This document shows, piece by piece, positions 10,628 through 21,607 of a DNA stretch of 64,000 nt (position 1 is the first letter of the stretch; each line of letters begins with the position of its first letter). The stretch is from the NCBI RefSeq assembly GCF_030272615.1, contig NC_081409.1, positions 619,119,255-619,183,254 of the forward strand, read 5' to 3'. The translations under genes and the position numbers were made by a program. Source of the DNA: Cryptomeria japonica (lineage: Eukaryota; Streptophyta; Pinopsida; Cupressales; Cupressaceae). A model generated the notes under the pieces. It made no database searches, was not told where the DNA came from, and saw only the letters and a program-made list of their open reading frames with translations.

Positions 10628-11731
10628 TGTTAGGATAACTGGTGGACAACTGAGAGGGGAGTGAATCAATTGGAAATTAAATTATATTAATCAAACCACT
10701 TTATAACCTTTAACGGGAGCACATAAACATTGAATACTAGAATAGAAGAAATAGATACCAGTAAGCAATAAAACTTAAGAATGAAATAGAGAATTAACAC
10801 AATGCAGCCATACCAAATAACACCATGATTTGTACGTGGAAAACCCAGTAAAGGGAAAAACCATGGTGGGAAGCCTACCCACAGTTAGATGATACTTCTG
10901 CAAAAAGTATGTGATACAATAAGGGGCCTGCACATGTAGGAAGGTACACTTCCTAGATCATATTGCTCATTACAAAGGAGTCTCATTGACTACAGAGAGG
11001 TTATAACCACCTTAAAAATTGGATAATAATCCAAAAGAATGAACTGCCAGAGATAGCATCTACCATTCCTAATTACAATCCCGGTTAAGCTCAATACCGG
11101 AGGCCTTTGACCTCTTACTTAACCCAATTCGATCACCTATGATTGACCAAATCTCCTTCACATATGATACTTCATTCCATGACCATGACATATATTTCAT
11201 TCCCATACCATGATCTACAATCAGATCTTACATCAATTTATACAGACCCTAAGACCTAAACCAATTAGGCTGGCCACCTAAAATATATTACAATAAGATC
11301 ATTACATACATCCATATTACAATGATATGCCATGTCGTCTCAAGACCAAAACAACATTAACCAATTCATAAAACATCCAAGTAAAGTGTACAGAACACAA
11401 TAACAAGATACCGGTCCATAACCTAGATAGGTACCAGACCTAATATGGGTCCACCATGCCAAAGCAATGTATCCAATCAGTTGATGCATGATCAAGGATC
11501 ACCTTCTACATCCTAAATTCCATTTAAAAGTCGCACCAACACCACTTGAACATCCTGTCAAAGATTCTCAGTAAAATTTCTATCGGTAAAACCTTAAACC
11601 CTTACCATTAACACTAGATCTTCTACTAGTAACCAAAACCTATTTTCCGATAACCAACCAAAAGAGCTAGTGTTGACATCAATGACAAAACATCAATACA
11701 ACACATAATCAATTCCTCTATATTGCCGACA
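10628..11731 (-). repeat. 3' LTR of the deleted Copia element
   Basis: About 1.1 kb, TG...CA bounded on the + strand (TGTTAGGATAAC to ATTGCCGACA). It is clearly homologous over its length to 12644-13684 and carries the TTGTACGTGGAAAACCCAGT block often seen in plant LTRs. It differs from its partner by many substitutions and an extra segment near 11600-11690, so the element is old. Confidence 0.9.
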
Positions 11732-11743
11732 ATCTCCCCCTTT
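11732..11743 (-). promoter_or_regulatory. Polypurine tract
   Basis: The - strand reads CCAAAGGGGGAGAT directly before the 3' LTR, the expected plus-strand primer for Copia elements. Further GGGGGAG-like tracts lie at about 11850, 11930 and 12000 in the pol-to-LTR spacer. Confidence 0.8.
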
Positions 11744-12085
11744 GGCATTTATGGCAACACTAGATGTGAAAAAGAAACATCTAAGTGCCAAGAAGAGCCA
11801 AACATTTCTCATAGAAGATATAACAATGAAAAACTAAAAAATCCCATCAACTCCCCCTTAGGAGTGAAGTCCAATCTGAAACTGATATGAATCTTTCTAC
11901 CATAAACATTATTTTTCACATATAACTCTCCCCCTTTGACATCAATGCCAAAGATATGACATAGTTATCAAAATTCTATGAATCTCAAAGCTGACTACTC
12001 CCCCTGAGTAGTAGCACCACTAAATCAACCCAGAGCTAAGGATAAAGTTGATGTTGCAAACCGAATTGATTGTCGGCTCCATCAA

Positions 12086-12643
12086 TTAAGTTTCTGTCGG
12101 AGGGGTAGATACCCGTAACCTGTCTCTCAAATACTCAAATGATTCCTTAGACAGTGGTTTAGTGAATATATCTGCAATCTGTTCTTTAGTGTTCACATAA
12201 ACTAATTTGACTTCCTTTTCTTCCACCTTGTCCTTTAGAAAGTTATATTTTATTAATATGTGCTTAGTCTTAGAGTGAAATGTCGGATTCCTATATATGT
12301 CAATAGTTGTAGAGTTATCACAGTAGATAACTATCGGTTCACAATAATTTACTTTGATATCCTTCAACATTTGCTTCATCCATAAGACTTGAGTGCAATT
12401 AGTTGTTGCTGCAAGATATTCAGCTTCTGCAATAGATAAAGAAATGCATGAGTATTTTTTGTTAATCCATAAAACCAATTTATTTCCAAGAAACAAAGCT
12501 CCACCAGAAGTGCTCTTCCTTTCATCAGTATCTCCTACCCAATCTAAATTTGTATATGCACATAAAGTGAAGTTATCATCTCTAGAATACCATAAGCCAT
12601 TTTTGTTGTTCCTTGCAAATACCAAAATATCCTCTTTAGTGCT
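12086..12643 (-). pseudogene. Copia pol fragment: end of RT and RNase H
   Basis: A 179-codon open frame begins at 12625 with MVFARNNKNGLWYSRDDNF, then AYTNLDWVGDTDERKSTSGG, ISLSIAEAEYLAA, IYCDNSTTIDI, HSKTKHILIKYNFLKDKV and ADIFTKPLSKESFEYLR. These are the conserved RNase H blocks of Copia polyproteins. The catalytic first Asp is seen in the NLDWVGD block, with the E of AEAEY and the D of YCDN. The frame is open but has no start, protease, integrase or RT active site; upstream is the 5' LTR. The fragment is probably not expressed as a functional protein. Confidence 0.92.
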
Positions 12644-13684
12644 TGTTAGGATAACCAGTGGACAACTGAGAGGGGGGGTGAATCAGTTGTCAACAAATTA
12701 TATTAATCAAACCACTTTATAACCTTTTATCGAAGCACATAAACATTGAATATTGATAAGCAATAAAAATTAAGAATGAAATAGAGAATTAACACAATGC
12801 AACCATACCACATAACACCATGATTTGTACGTGGAAAACCTAGTAAATGGAAAAACCATGGTGGGAAGCCTACCCATAGTCAGATGATACTTCTACGGAA
12901 AGTATGTGATACAATGAGGGGCCTACACATGCAGGAAGGCACACTGCCTAGAGTGTACTTCTCATTACAAAGGAGTCTCACTAACTATGGAGAGGTTATA
13001 ACCACCTCAATATAATTGGACAACAATCCTGAAGAATGAACTGCCAGAGATATCATCAACCATGCCTGATTACAGTCCCGATTAAGTTCAATATCAGAGG
13101 CCTTTGATCTCTTACTTAAACCCAATTAGATCACCTATGATCAACCAGATCTCCTTCATATATGGTATTTCATTCCACGACCATGACATATATTTCATTC
13201 CCATACCATGATCTACAATGATATCTTATATCAATTTATGCAAACCCTAAGGTCTAAACCAATTAGGTCTGCCACCTAAAAGATATTACAATAAGATCAT
13301 TGCATACATCCATATTACAATGATATGCCATGTGGGCTCAAGACCAAAACAACATTAACCAATTCATAAAACATCTTGGTAACGTGTGGAGAAAATGTTA
13401 AGAAGATATTGGTCCATAACCTAGATAGGTACCGGACCTAATTTGGGTCCACCATGCCAAAGCGATGTATCCAATCAGTCAAGGCACAATCAAGGATCAC
13501 CTTCTACATCCTGAATTCCATCTAGAATACGCATTAACACCACTTGTGCATCCTGTCAAAGATTCTCAGTAAAATCTCTATCAGCAAAACCTTAAACCCT
13601 TACCGGTAACAAAAATAGCTTGTGTTGACATCAATGACAAAAACATCAATGCAACACATAATCAATTCCTCCATATTGCCAACA
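12644..13684 (-). repeat. 5' LTR of the deleted Copia element
   Basis: About 1.04 kb, homologous to 10628-11731, and bounded TGTTAGG to GCCAACA on the + strand. No TGGTATCAGAG-type primer binding site follows it, which places the internal deletion at the LTR edge. A related LTR in the opposite orientation is found at 48568-49626. Confidence 0.9.
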
Positions 13685-13828
13685 AGAAATAATTGAGAAA
13701 GTTTTCCTTAATAGCCTTCCTTATTCTGATCACCGCCAGTTGAGTCATGGAGCCCATATCTCTGAAAACTCTATTATTTTTTTCCTTCCATATACCCCAA
13801 GCAATATGAGGCAGGAGATGTTCCACAC
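13685..13828 (-). pseudogene. LINE-2 fragment: zf-RVT/RNase H linker
   Basis: This 144-bp piece reads on the - strand LLPHIAWGIWKEKNNRVFRD, then MGSMTQLAVIRIRKAIKENF, the conserved linker between zf-RVT and RNase H in plant LINEs. It is cut off from 38457 by Copia-1 and from 10627 by the deleted Copia element. Confidence 0.88.
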
Positions 13829-13893
13829 TGTTGGTGTAAATATATATTCATTATGGATATTATTACACTTTACTTAAGTTAGCTTAGGATAAT
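13829..13893 (+). repeat. Copia-1 5' LTR, first part
   Basis: These 65 bp match the start of the 3' LTR at 38003 (TGTTGGTGTAAATAWATATT onward). The LTR is interrupted here by the DNA transposon and resumes at 32273. Confidence 0.95.
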
Positions 13894-13935
13894 GGGCGTG
13901 TGCACAAAGATGGTGGTCAGAAAAGTGGACACCAC
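13894..13935 (+). repeat. Left terminal inverted repeat of the DNA transposon
   Basis: Matches the inverse complement of 32222-32272. The shared core is GTGCACAAAGATGGTGGT followed by an A/G-rich stretch and GTGGACAC. It begins with GGG at the transposon boundary, directly after TSD TAAT. Confidence 0.9.
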
Positions 13936-13954
13936 CCAAAAAAAAATGGAAAAA

Positions 13955-14170
13955 CAAGCAGCGCGTACACGATTTTAAAATTTGAAATTCCCGCATACGC
14001 GCTTAGGTTTGTTCTTCCTGAGCCTACAAAAGGTAGAGCGTACGTGATGCTTTTAGGAAAATTAGTGCATAGGCGCTATGCCTAGGAAATTGAGCATGTA
14101 CGCGCTATTCATAGGAAAATGAACACATACGCGCTAATAATCCAAATAAAACTGCGTACGCGATGCCTGG
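13955..14170. repeat. Left subterminal repeat cluster (CGTACGCGCT-type motifs)
   Basis: At least seven degenerate copies of a motif around the palindrome CGTACG appear about every 30 bp: GCGCGTACACG, GCATACGCGCT, AGCGTACGTGATG, GCATAGGCGCTATG, ATGTACGCGCTATT, ACATACGCGCTAAT and GCGTACGCGATG. The spacer between copies is also repeated (CATAGGAAAATGA-like). The same motif recurs near the right end. Many plant DNA transposons use such subterminal arrays as transposase-binding sites; that role is inferred here. Confidence 0.8.
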
Positions 14171-14293
14171 TAAAAAAAGTTTTAAAAAAAAAATTGGGTC
14201 TCATTTACCCATGAATAGCACGTTTTTAATTTCATTTTTTACCTATTTCCTCTCCTAAACCACGAACTGGGTGCTAGATTTGTTCTCCAAGCT

Positions 14294-16936
14294 ATGGATC
14301 AAGGTTAGTTTTTGTTTATTTTTGTCTTTCTTTCTAGTTTATGAAATTTTTTTTACATTTTGAATTTAATTTCATTAATTTTGATTAGGTTTTTTCATTT
14401 TTTGTTTCAAAAACCAAATTCTTCTAATCCAGAACAAGAGCAACCAAATGCACCTCCTGAAAACCCACAAGAACAACCAAATGCACCTCCTGAAAACACA
14501 CAAGAACAACCCCTAATTCCTCCTTTTGACCGCACACCCGAAACACAGGAAGAATTAATTAATCAGTTAGGACAAATTGTGTCTAAAATCAATAGACTGA
14601 TTGTTAAATTGAAAACTTCTGAACTTGACCATCATCAATCCCTCGCCACTAGCCTAGAAACATTAGCTAGTGGTGCCATAGCTATTTTCACAGAAATTAC
14701 CAAATGGGGAAGCTTTAGGGATAGGTGTCATCAATTCTATGCCAATGGGCTATCATACGATGGAGTAAAAAACAAAAATATTACTAAACAACAAATATGT
14801 GCCCTTTTTGTTGATCCCAAAACTGGTTAGTCATTACCTCTTAATGCAAAGAGGTTTCCCATACATTGGTGTACTAATGTGCAGATGAAGAATCTTTTTT
14901 GGCAGAGGTGGTGGATGGTCTTTGATGATCCATCTTGTAATAATTATGAGGTGCCATTATATTTTTTGAGAAAAATATATTGTGAGTTTGTGCTCAATGG
15001 GTGGCCAAAATATTTTGACATGAGAGAGTTTCATGGTAGAGGTGGTGGCTCTGCCCAAGATAGACCTAGAGCCTGTAGGTGATTAGCCACAGAGAGTCAT
15101 TGCCCCCTAGCACCCAAACCCAAGGTGCATCATGTTGTCCCATTAGAGCTGAAAGAGTCGATGGAGCTACAGACTCTTCAGGCGGCCACAACATTGTCTG
15201 GTGCCATCATCCAGCATGGGACGTCATTAGCACACCCTATTGTATTAGATGATGAGCCATTAGAGGGTGATAGAGAGCCTATCCAGCATATGTGTGTCAG
15301 TTGCTCGGGGATAGATGATGCAGCCGGTGCAGATGGATCCTCATATCATCTGTGTATGATTTACGACTGTAGATGTCAGGCTCACATAGTTGAGGATATC
15401 ACACTGACAGATGAGTTGATGGACATGGTGTTTACCCATGAGCCATAGACACGGGTGTATTGATTTGAATTTATAACATTTTATTTATTAGTCACTTTAA
15501 ATTTGTAATTACATAAATGAATTTTCATTTATACATCGATTTAAATTGAGACAAATAATATACATTTCAGGATGCAACAACGGTATCCCATACACCTCCC
15601 CCAATTACTATAGCTGCAACTTTGATGCCTGAGGTATAAATTTTGTAACATGTTAAAATAGAATAGTACACTTTGAATTTAAAAAATTACAAGATATACT
15701 TACTATCTTTAATGCTTGGTCCAATTTCTGGTTTGTAGGTGTTGACAGCGGACAAAATGTCTCAGATTGATGACATCACACTCTCAACAATCGATTTTGG
15801 CCTACAAAGCTATACGGTATCATATTTTGTACAACTCTTTTTATGTATTTTTTTTATGGAATATGCAAGTCATTTTATTTTAGATTTTTAAAATTATGTT
15901 TAATTAATTATCTGTACTAATATCTCATGCTAATTTTGTTTCTTTAGGGTACCCCCTTCGCGTCTAGGGCTCGTCCTAAGAAAAAGAATTCCTCGAAGAC
16001 GCCAAAACATGGGAAGAAGGTAATTGAACACATTTTTAGTTGTACAGTTGTTTGAAAATGTTGAAATCAAGTATTAGTTGGGGTTTGTAGATTGATTAGT
16101 GTTTTTTTTCTTTTTTACATGTACAGCGACCATTGAGCTTTGTGGATTTGTTGAATGCACCTGATTCGCCCGCGGATCAAGAGGGCAGAGGTATGTATCT
16201 CTACTTTATTTTCTTGATTTCATGATTATATGCACGCGTACATGTGAACTTGTGATATATTATAATCTTATAATTTTTCATACAATAAATATCCATACCT
16301 ATTTCATCAATGGTGAACCCTCCTCCTTGCACTGGAGAAGCATCTCAGGATCCAGTACACTTTTGTTTGATATGTAAAATTAATTGTTTTTAACCTTCAA
16401 TACTTATCATTATATTAATTGTATTTAATATTTGAATATTTTTTGTATAGGTAATAGCGACAGTTTTTACATTGATTGTGAGCCATCCTCAATCTATTGG
16501 AGAAGCATCTCAGGCACAGGTACGTCATTGTTCTCTATATTATAGCTTTAATGTGTTTTTGATATATTTATGTTAGTACATTGTATTAATTGTACATTTA
16601 ATCTACAATAGACCCCTTCGCGGTACGGCCATAACGTGGATCCATTTAAGTATCTCTTCAAGAAAACTCCTAAGAGTGACAAGGAGAGGAGAGTGAAGAC
16701 ATTAGCTCCTAGATCAGCCGATGAGGTAATCTATATTTCAATTGCAAAGGAATTAAATTTAAATGCATAGTTTTGTTGTTAATTGTGAACTATTTTCTAC
16801 AAAAGAATTCTAACTTGGCTTTTGAATTGTGGTTTTGCAGCCAACTACAGAGCTGCATACTACATTGAAGAGGCTTGATTTTGATGATCCACCACAAGTT
16901 CAGGATCATATAGTGTTAGTTTTGGTCATAGAATGA
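14294..16936 (+). pseudogene. Accessory gene of the DNA transposon, nine inferred exons, unknown function
   Basis: Inferred exons are 14294-14303, 14433-15454, 15571-15633, 15739-15816, 15948-16019, 16127-16190, 16464-16519, 16612-16725 and 16841-16936. All introns are GT-AG and the reading phase is kept through every junction, giving about 524 codons and ending in TGA. The long exon 2 carries three in-frame stops (TAG 14828, TGA 15080, TAG 15446), so this copy is probably dead. The protein starts MDQEQEQPNAPPEN with a Gln/Pro repeat. It then has a globular region (SFRDRCHQFYANGLSYDGV, LFWQRWWMVFDDP, FLRKIYCEFVLNGWPKYF) and ends with basic tracts (RPKKKNSSKTPKHGKK, KKTPKSDKERRVKT) that look like nuclear signals. 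AATAAA lies near 17072. The family is not recognised. It could be a DNA-binding partner of the transposase or a captured host gene. Confidence 0.7.
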
Positions 16937-17084
16937 CCAATACATGTAGATATATTCTACATTTTTATTGTATATCGACTTGGACATGGCATATGCCACA
17001 TTTTTGTAATACTTTATATTGACTTGGTACACATGCCTTTTTTTATATATATAAATATCGATATTTGATCCAATAAATGTGTAA

Positions 17085-17375
17085 TGAGTTCATTATTTTG
17101 CATTCGTTGTATTTTGTGGTTGTCCTTTTATAAATTTAAATGAATATTTGCATATGTAATCAACAATATGAATATAAACAACAAAAATATATGATATAAA
17201 ACATTGCAATCATGGAATATGATTTGATAAAATTTCTAAAATGTTGAATTAACCCTACAAAATTACTTGTATTCAGTTCATTATTGTGTATTCCCTATAT
17301 TTGGTGGCTGCCCTTTAATAAATTTAAATGAATATTTGCATATGTAATCAACAATATGAATATAAACAGCAATGT
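17085..17375. repeat. Direct duplication of about 185 bp
   Basis: The block from GAGTTCATTATTTTGCATTC through TATGTAATCAACAATATGAA (about 17093-17180) recurs at about 17275-17367 with few changes. It lies just after the 3' end of the accessory gene and before the 359-bp array. Confidence 0.85.
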
Positions 17376-17394
17376 GTTTGGTGCGAGAGAACCC

Positions 17395-19483
17395 TCATGC
17401 TTGCAATGGTCAAATTTTGTTCGTCGTGTGCACAAACTGATGTTGCAAGTGCGTCTGGGTGGGCAGGTTTATGCTAGGCATTCTCCTATCGTGCATCCCA
17501 AAGCACCGAAATGTTGAGAGTCATACCATACCAGTGCAATCTCTTAATTGCCCTGAGTCCAAAAAAATATCAAAATTTGACGGACTGTGTCTTCAAATCC
17601 AAGACACATATGGTTGATTTGTTTGATCTCATGGGGTCACGTGAGGATCCTCTACAATGGCCTATCTCGGTTTTCAATGACTCAGGCCCATTTTCAATTA
17701 TTAACATTTTTTCGCCTGCTCCAAAAACCGTTAGTTGCATGCAATGACAAGTTGCAAGACTGGCTAGAATTGATTCGGTTCATCGTGTGCACAAACCAAC
17801 ATTGTGAACATGTCTGGGTGGGCAGGTTTACATTAGGCATGCCCCTATCATGCATCCCAATGCACTATAATGTCGAGAGTCATTATGTATTGGTGCGATC
17901 TCTCAAGTGCCCTAATTCCAAAAAATTGTCAAAACTTGACGGACTGTTTCTTCCAATCCAAGACACATACAATCAATCTGTTTGATCTTGTGGGGTCATG
18001 TGAGGCTCCTCTATAATTACCTATCTTGGTTTTTGATGACTCCAAGCCATTTTCAATTAGTAGCATTTTTTCACCTGCTCCAAAAACTGTCAGTTGTGTG
18101 CAATGAAAAGTTGCAAGATTGGCTAGAATTGATTCGGTTCGTCATGTGCACAAACCAACATTGTGAGCATGTCTAGGTGGGAATTTTTATGCTAGGAATG
18201 CCCCTATTGTGCATCCCAAAGTGCCAGAACGTCGAGAGTCATTCTGTACCAGTGTGATCTCTCAAGTGCCCTGAGTCCAAAAAAGTGTCAAAACTTGACG
18301 AACCGTTTCTTCCAATCCAGGACACATACGGTCAATCCCTATGATCTTGTGGGGTCATGTGAGGCTCCTCTACAATGACCTATCTTATTTTTTGATGAAT
18401 CCTAGCCATTTTTTATTAGTAGCATTTTTTCACCTACTCCAAAAATAGTCAGTTGCATGCAGTGAAAAGTTGTAAGATTGGCTAGAATTGATTTGATTCA
18501 TCATGTACACAAATTGACATCATGAGTGCTTCCAAGTGGGTAGTTTTACGCTAGGCATGCCTCTTTCATGCATCCTAAAGCACCCAAATGTCGAGAGTCA
18601 TTCTGTACCGGTGCAATCTCTCAAGTACCTTGAGTCCAAAAAAATGTCAAAACTTGACGAACTATTTCTTCCAATATAGAACACATGCAGTCAATCCATT
18701 TGATCTTGTGGGGTCATGTGAGGCTCCTCTACAATTACCTATCTCGGTTTTTAATGACTCTGAGCCATTTTTTATTTATAGCATTTTTTCGCCTGCTCCA
18801 AAAACCGTCAATTGCATGCAATAAAAAGTTGCAAGATTGGCTAGAATTGATTTGGTTCGTCATGTGCATAAACCAACATTGCAAGCATGTCTAGGTGGGT
18901 AGGTTTACGCTAGGCATGCCCCTGTCATGCATCCCAAAGTGCCAGAACGTCGAGAGTCATTCTATACCGATGCGATCTCTCAAGTGCCCTGAGTCCAAAA
19001 ATTTGTCAAAACTTGACGGACTATTTCTTCCAATCGAGGACACATACAGTCAATCTGTTTGATCATGTGGGGTTGCATGAGGCTCCTCTACAATGATCTA
19101 TCTCGGTTTTTGATGACTCTAAGCTATTTTTGATTTGTAGCATTTTTACGCGTGCTCCAAAAACTGTTAGTTGCATGCAATGAAAAGTTGTAAGATTGCC
19201 TAGAATTGATTTGGTTCGTCCTGTGCACAAATTGACATCGCGAGCATGTCTGGGTGGGCAGGTTTATGCTAGGAATGCCCCTATCATGCATCCCAACGCA
19301 CTAGAACGTCGAGAGTCATTCTGTACCGGTGCGATCTCTCAAGTGCCTTGAGTCCAAAAAATTGTCAAAATTTGACGGACGACTTCTTCCAATCCAAGAC
19401 ACATATGGTCAATTTGTTTGATCTCGTGGGGTTGCGTGAGGCTCCTCTATAGTGGCCTATCTCGACTTTGATGACTTGCAGCC
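17395..19483. repeat. 359-bp tandem array, first part
   Basis: Recurrent landmarks are the GTCGAGAGTCAT block near 17513, 17872, 18231, 18592, 18949 and 19309, giving a period of 357-362 bp. Others are GCAAGATTGGCTAGAATTGA, TTTTTTCGCCTGCTCCAAAA, TGGGTGGGCAGGTTTA and CATGCATCCCAA. Nearly six units are present, about 85-90% alike by eye. Reading frames of 60-130 codons recur once per unit but shift between units, so they are not treated as genes. The array is interrupted by Copia-2 and ends at 24796-25010. Confidence 0.93.
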
Positions 19484-20021
19484 TAAAAGGAAATACAAGA
19501 GAAAGGAAAGAAAAATAAAATCCAAGTAAGTTTACTGATGAAGTAAATGTTACCAAGAGAAATGTAGAAACTTTGGAGCAATCACCCAAATGTGAAGAAG
19601 GAGGCACAAGAACTTTTGAAAGGGGAAAAGAAAAGAAAAACCCCTTGTGATATTATGAATGAGGCAATTCCTAAAAATGAGAGTGAGAGAGTGAGAGAGA
19701 GAGAGAGAGAGAGAGCAAGAAGCTCTTTACAATATTGTCATTAAGAAGAAATGAGAGAGGAGACATCTCTTAAATAGAGATGAGGAGAGGAGTTACAAAG
19801 TAACTCCCAAATCTATGAATGCCACCATTCATGAAATGTGTGTGCCATGTGTCCACATCCTCTTATAGAGGAAATCTAATATTCCTTAATAAAGGAAAAT
19901 AAAAGAAATGACTTGTCCTCACACATGTACTAGAGGACAAATTACATGTAGGAAATCCAAAGGAATATCCTAAACTAAATACAAATAAACCTAAGCCAAG
20001 TAAAGATTAAATATTCTAATA
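19484..20021 (-). repeat. Copia-2 3' LTR
   Basis: Homologous to 24256-24795. It contains a (GA)n tract at about 19690-19715. The - strand polypurine tract AAGCTTAAGGGGGGC lies just inside it at 20022-20036. Confidence 0.93.
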
Positions 20022-20028
20022 GCCCCCC

Positions 20029-21012
20029 TTAAGCTTTACTTGGGGAGTTTACATCAAACCCTTCAATGGGTTGCAATCCAAGATTTTTACAATGAAATTG
20101 GAACTTTTCTTTACAAAGTGGCTTGGTCAAAATATCCGCAACTTGGTCTTCCCCCTTGCAATAGAGGAGTGAAACTTGCTTGTCTTCAATTTGTTTTCTA
20201 ATAAAGTGGTGTTGGAGAGAAATGTGTTTTGTCCTTGCATGGAAAACTGGATTTTTAGCCAAGGCAATGGCACTTTGGTTGTCACAATACAATGGAGTGG
20301 GTTCGTGTTGAGGTAGACCCAAATCTTCAAGTAGTCTTCTAAGCCACAAGACTTCTTTGGAAGCATTAGTGCATCCTTTTTACTCAGCTTCGGTGGATCC
20401 AAGAGAGGTAGATTGTTGCTTTTTACTATTCCAAGAAATTGCTCCCGAACCAACAAAAAAACAATAACCACAAGTAGATTTCCCATCATTGGGATCTCCA
20501 CCTAGATCGGAATCAGTAAAACAGTTTAAAGTAAAATCAAAATTTGCATCATAAAACAAACCTACATTAATAGTTCCTTTAATATATCTTAAAATTATTT
20601 TAGCAACTTTAAAGTGTGTTTGTTGAGGTTTAGACATGAATCTTGAAACCAAACTAACACTATAAGCAATATCCGGCATAGTAAGAGTTAAATAATTCAA
20701 ACTTCCATCTAATTGTCTATAAAAAGTAGGATCAACAAGAAGAGTTTGCATATCAAGCATTAACTTAGTGCCTAATTCAATAGGAATTGAAATATGGTGA
20801 GCATCATTCATGTTAAACTTATCTATGATATCTTGAGAATATTTACTTTGAGATAAGAAAATTCCTTTAGAGGTTTGCCAAATTTGCATTCCTAAGAAAT
20901 AATGTAAAAGACCTAAATCAGTCATTTGAAATTTTTGATTAAGTTGAAACTTAATATCAAAAATCAAAGTATTGGAACTTGAAGTAAGAATCATCAACAA
21001 AGGTAAGAGCAT
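20029..21012 (-). pseudogene. Copia-2 pol C-terminus: end of RT and RNase H
   Basis: From 21012 the frame reads ILTSSSNTLIFDIKFQL, MTDLGLLHYFLGMQI, YRQLDGSLNYLTLTMPDIAY, then the RNase H blocks CFTDSDLGGDPNDGKST and SLGSTEAE. After a stop come LYCDNQSAIALAKNPVFHAR and VADILTKPL. These are standard Copia blocks downstream of the RT active site. The active-site VDD itself has been fused to the integrase VDD by the deletion, so the enzyme has no catalytic core. The RT frame is offset from the integrase frame. Confidence 0.92.
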
Positions 21013-21607
21013 ACCTTGAACCTTGGATGGAGGGATTCACCATGGGACCCAAGAGATCACTTTGAACTAAATGCAATTTAGCATATGCCCTCCAAGATTG
21101 ACCATGAGGAAAGGGTTCCCTATGCATCTTACCACTCATGCAACCATTGCAAACGATTTGAGAAGGAACAATAGTAGGCAATCCATCAACCATATTTGCT
21201 TTTTGCAGTAATGAAATATAATTAGAATTGAGATGGCCAAGTCTTTCATGCCATATAGTAAAATCAACAATAGTAAGCAAAGAATACTTTGGAAGAACAA
21301 ATTCATAGAACTTGAATAAGTTATAACTATCCATTTTAGCAGTAGCAATAACATGATTAGTTTTTGGATCAGTGATATAACATATGCCCCTATAAAAGTT
21401 AATCTTATAATCTTGACAAAGTTTAGGAACTGAAATCAAATTTGATTTTAATTCAGGAACATAAAGAACATCATGTAATTTCTCATTAGGAACATTCACA
21501 TCACCAATAGCTTCCACTTTGCAACTATGATTATTATCTAATTGAACAGGAATATTAGAAGTATCAGGATGCAAAGATTCAAAACATTCTTTATGAGAAG
21601 TAAAATG
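20957..21607 (-). pseudogene. Copia-2 protease end, GAG-pre-integrase and integrase start
   Basis: Following SGAS and a TAG, the frame gives HDVLYVPELKSNLISVPKLC, WHERLGHLNSNYISLLQ, CNGCMSGKMHREPF (the HHCC zinc module of integrase) and VQSDLLGPM with RYALTFVDD, the first catalytic Asp of the DDE core. It then breaks off at FVDD, where deletion joins it to RT sequence. The second Asp and the Glu of integrase are absent. Confidence 0.92.

Larger units (their letters stand above)
10628..13684 (-). mobile_element. Copia-type LTR element, internal deletion derivative
   Basis: Two LTRs (10628-11731 and 12644-13684) flank only 912 bp of internal sequence. The flanking 5-mers GGAAA (10623-10627) and AGAAA (13685-13689) agree at four of five bases. 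LTRs begin TGTTRGC and end CCTAACA on the - strand. The element keeps its polypurine tract and the C-terminal end of pol but has lost the primer binding site, gag, protease, integrase and most of RT. The right (5') LTR is fused directly to RT/RNase H sequence. It is non-autonomous and sits in LINE-2 between zf-RVT and RNase H. Confidence 0.88.

Noticed and set aside
17511-18894. Recurring short ORFs in the 359-bp array
   Set aside because: Each unit yields a similar peptide but in changing frames and with different ends. This is satellite sequence.
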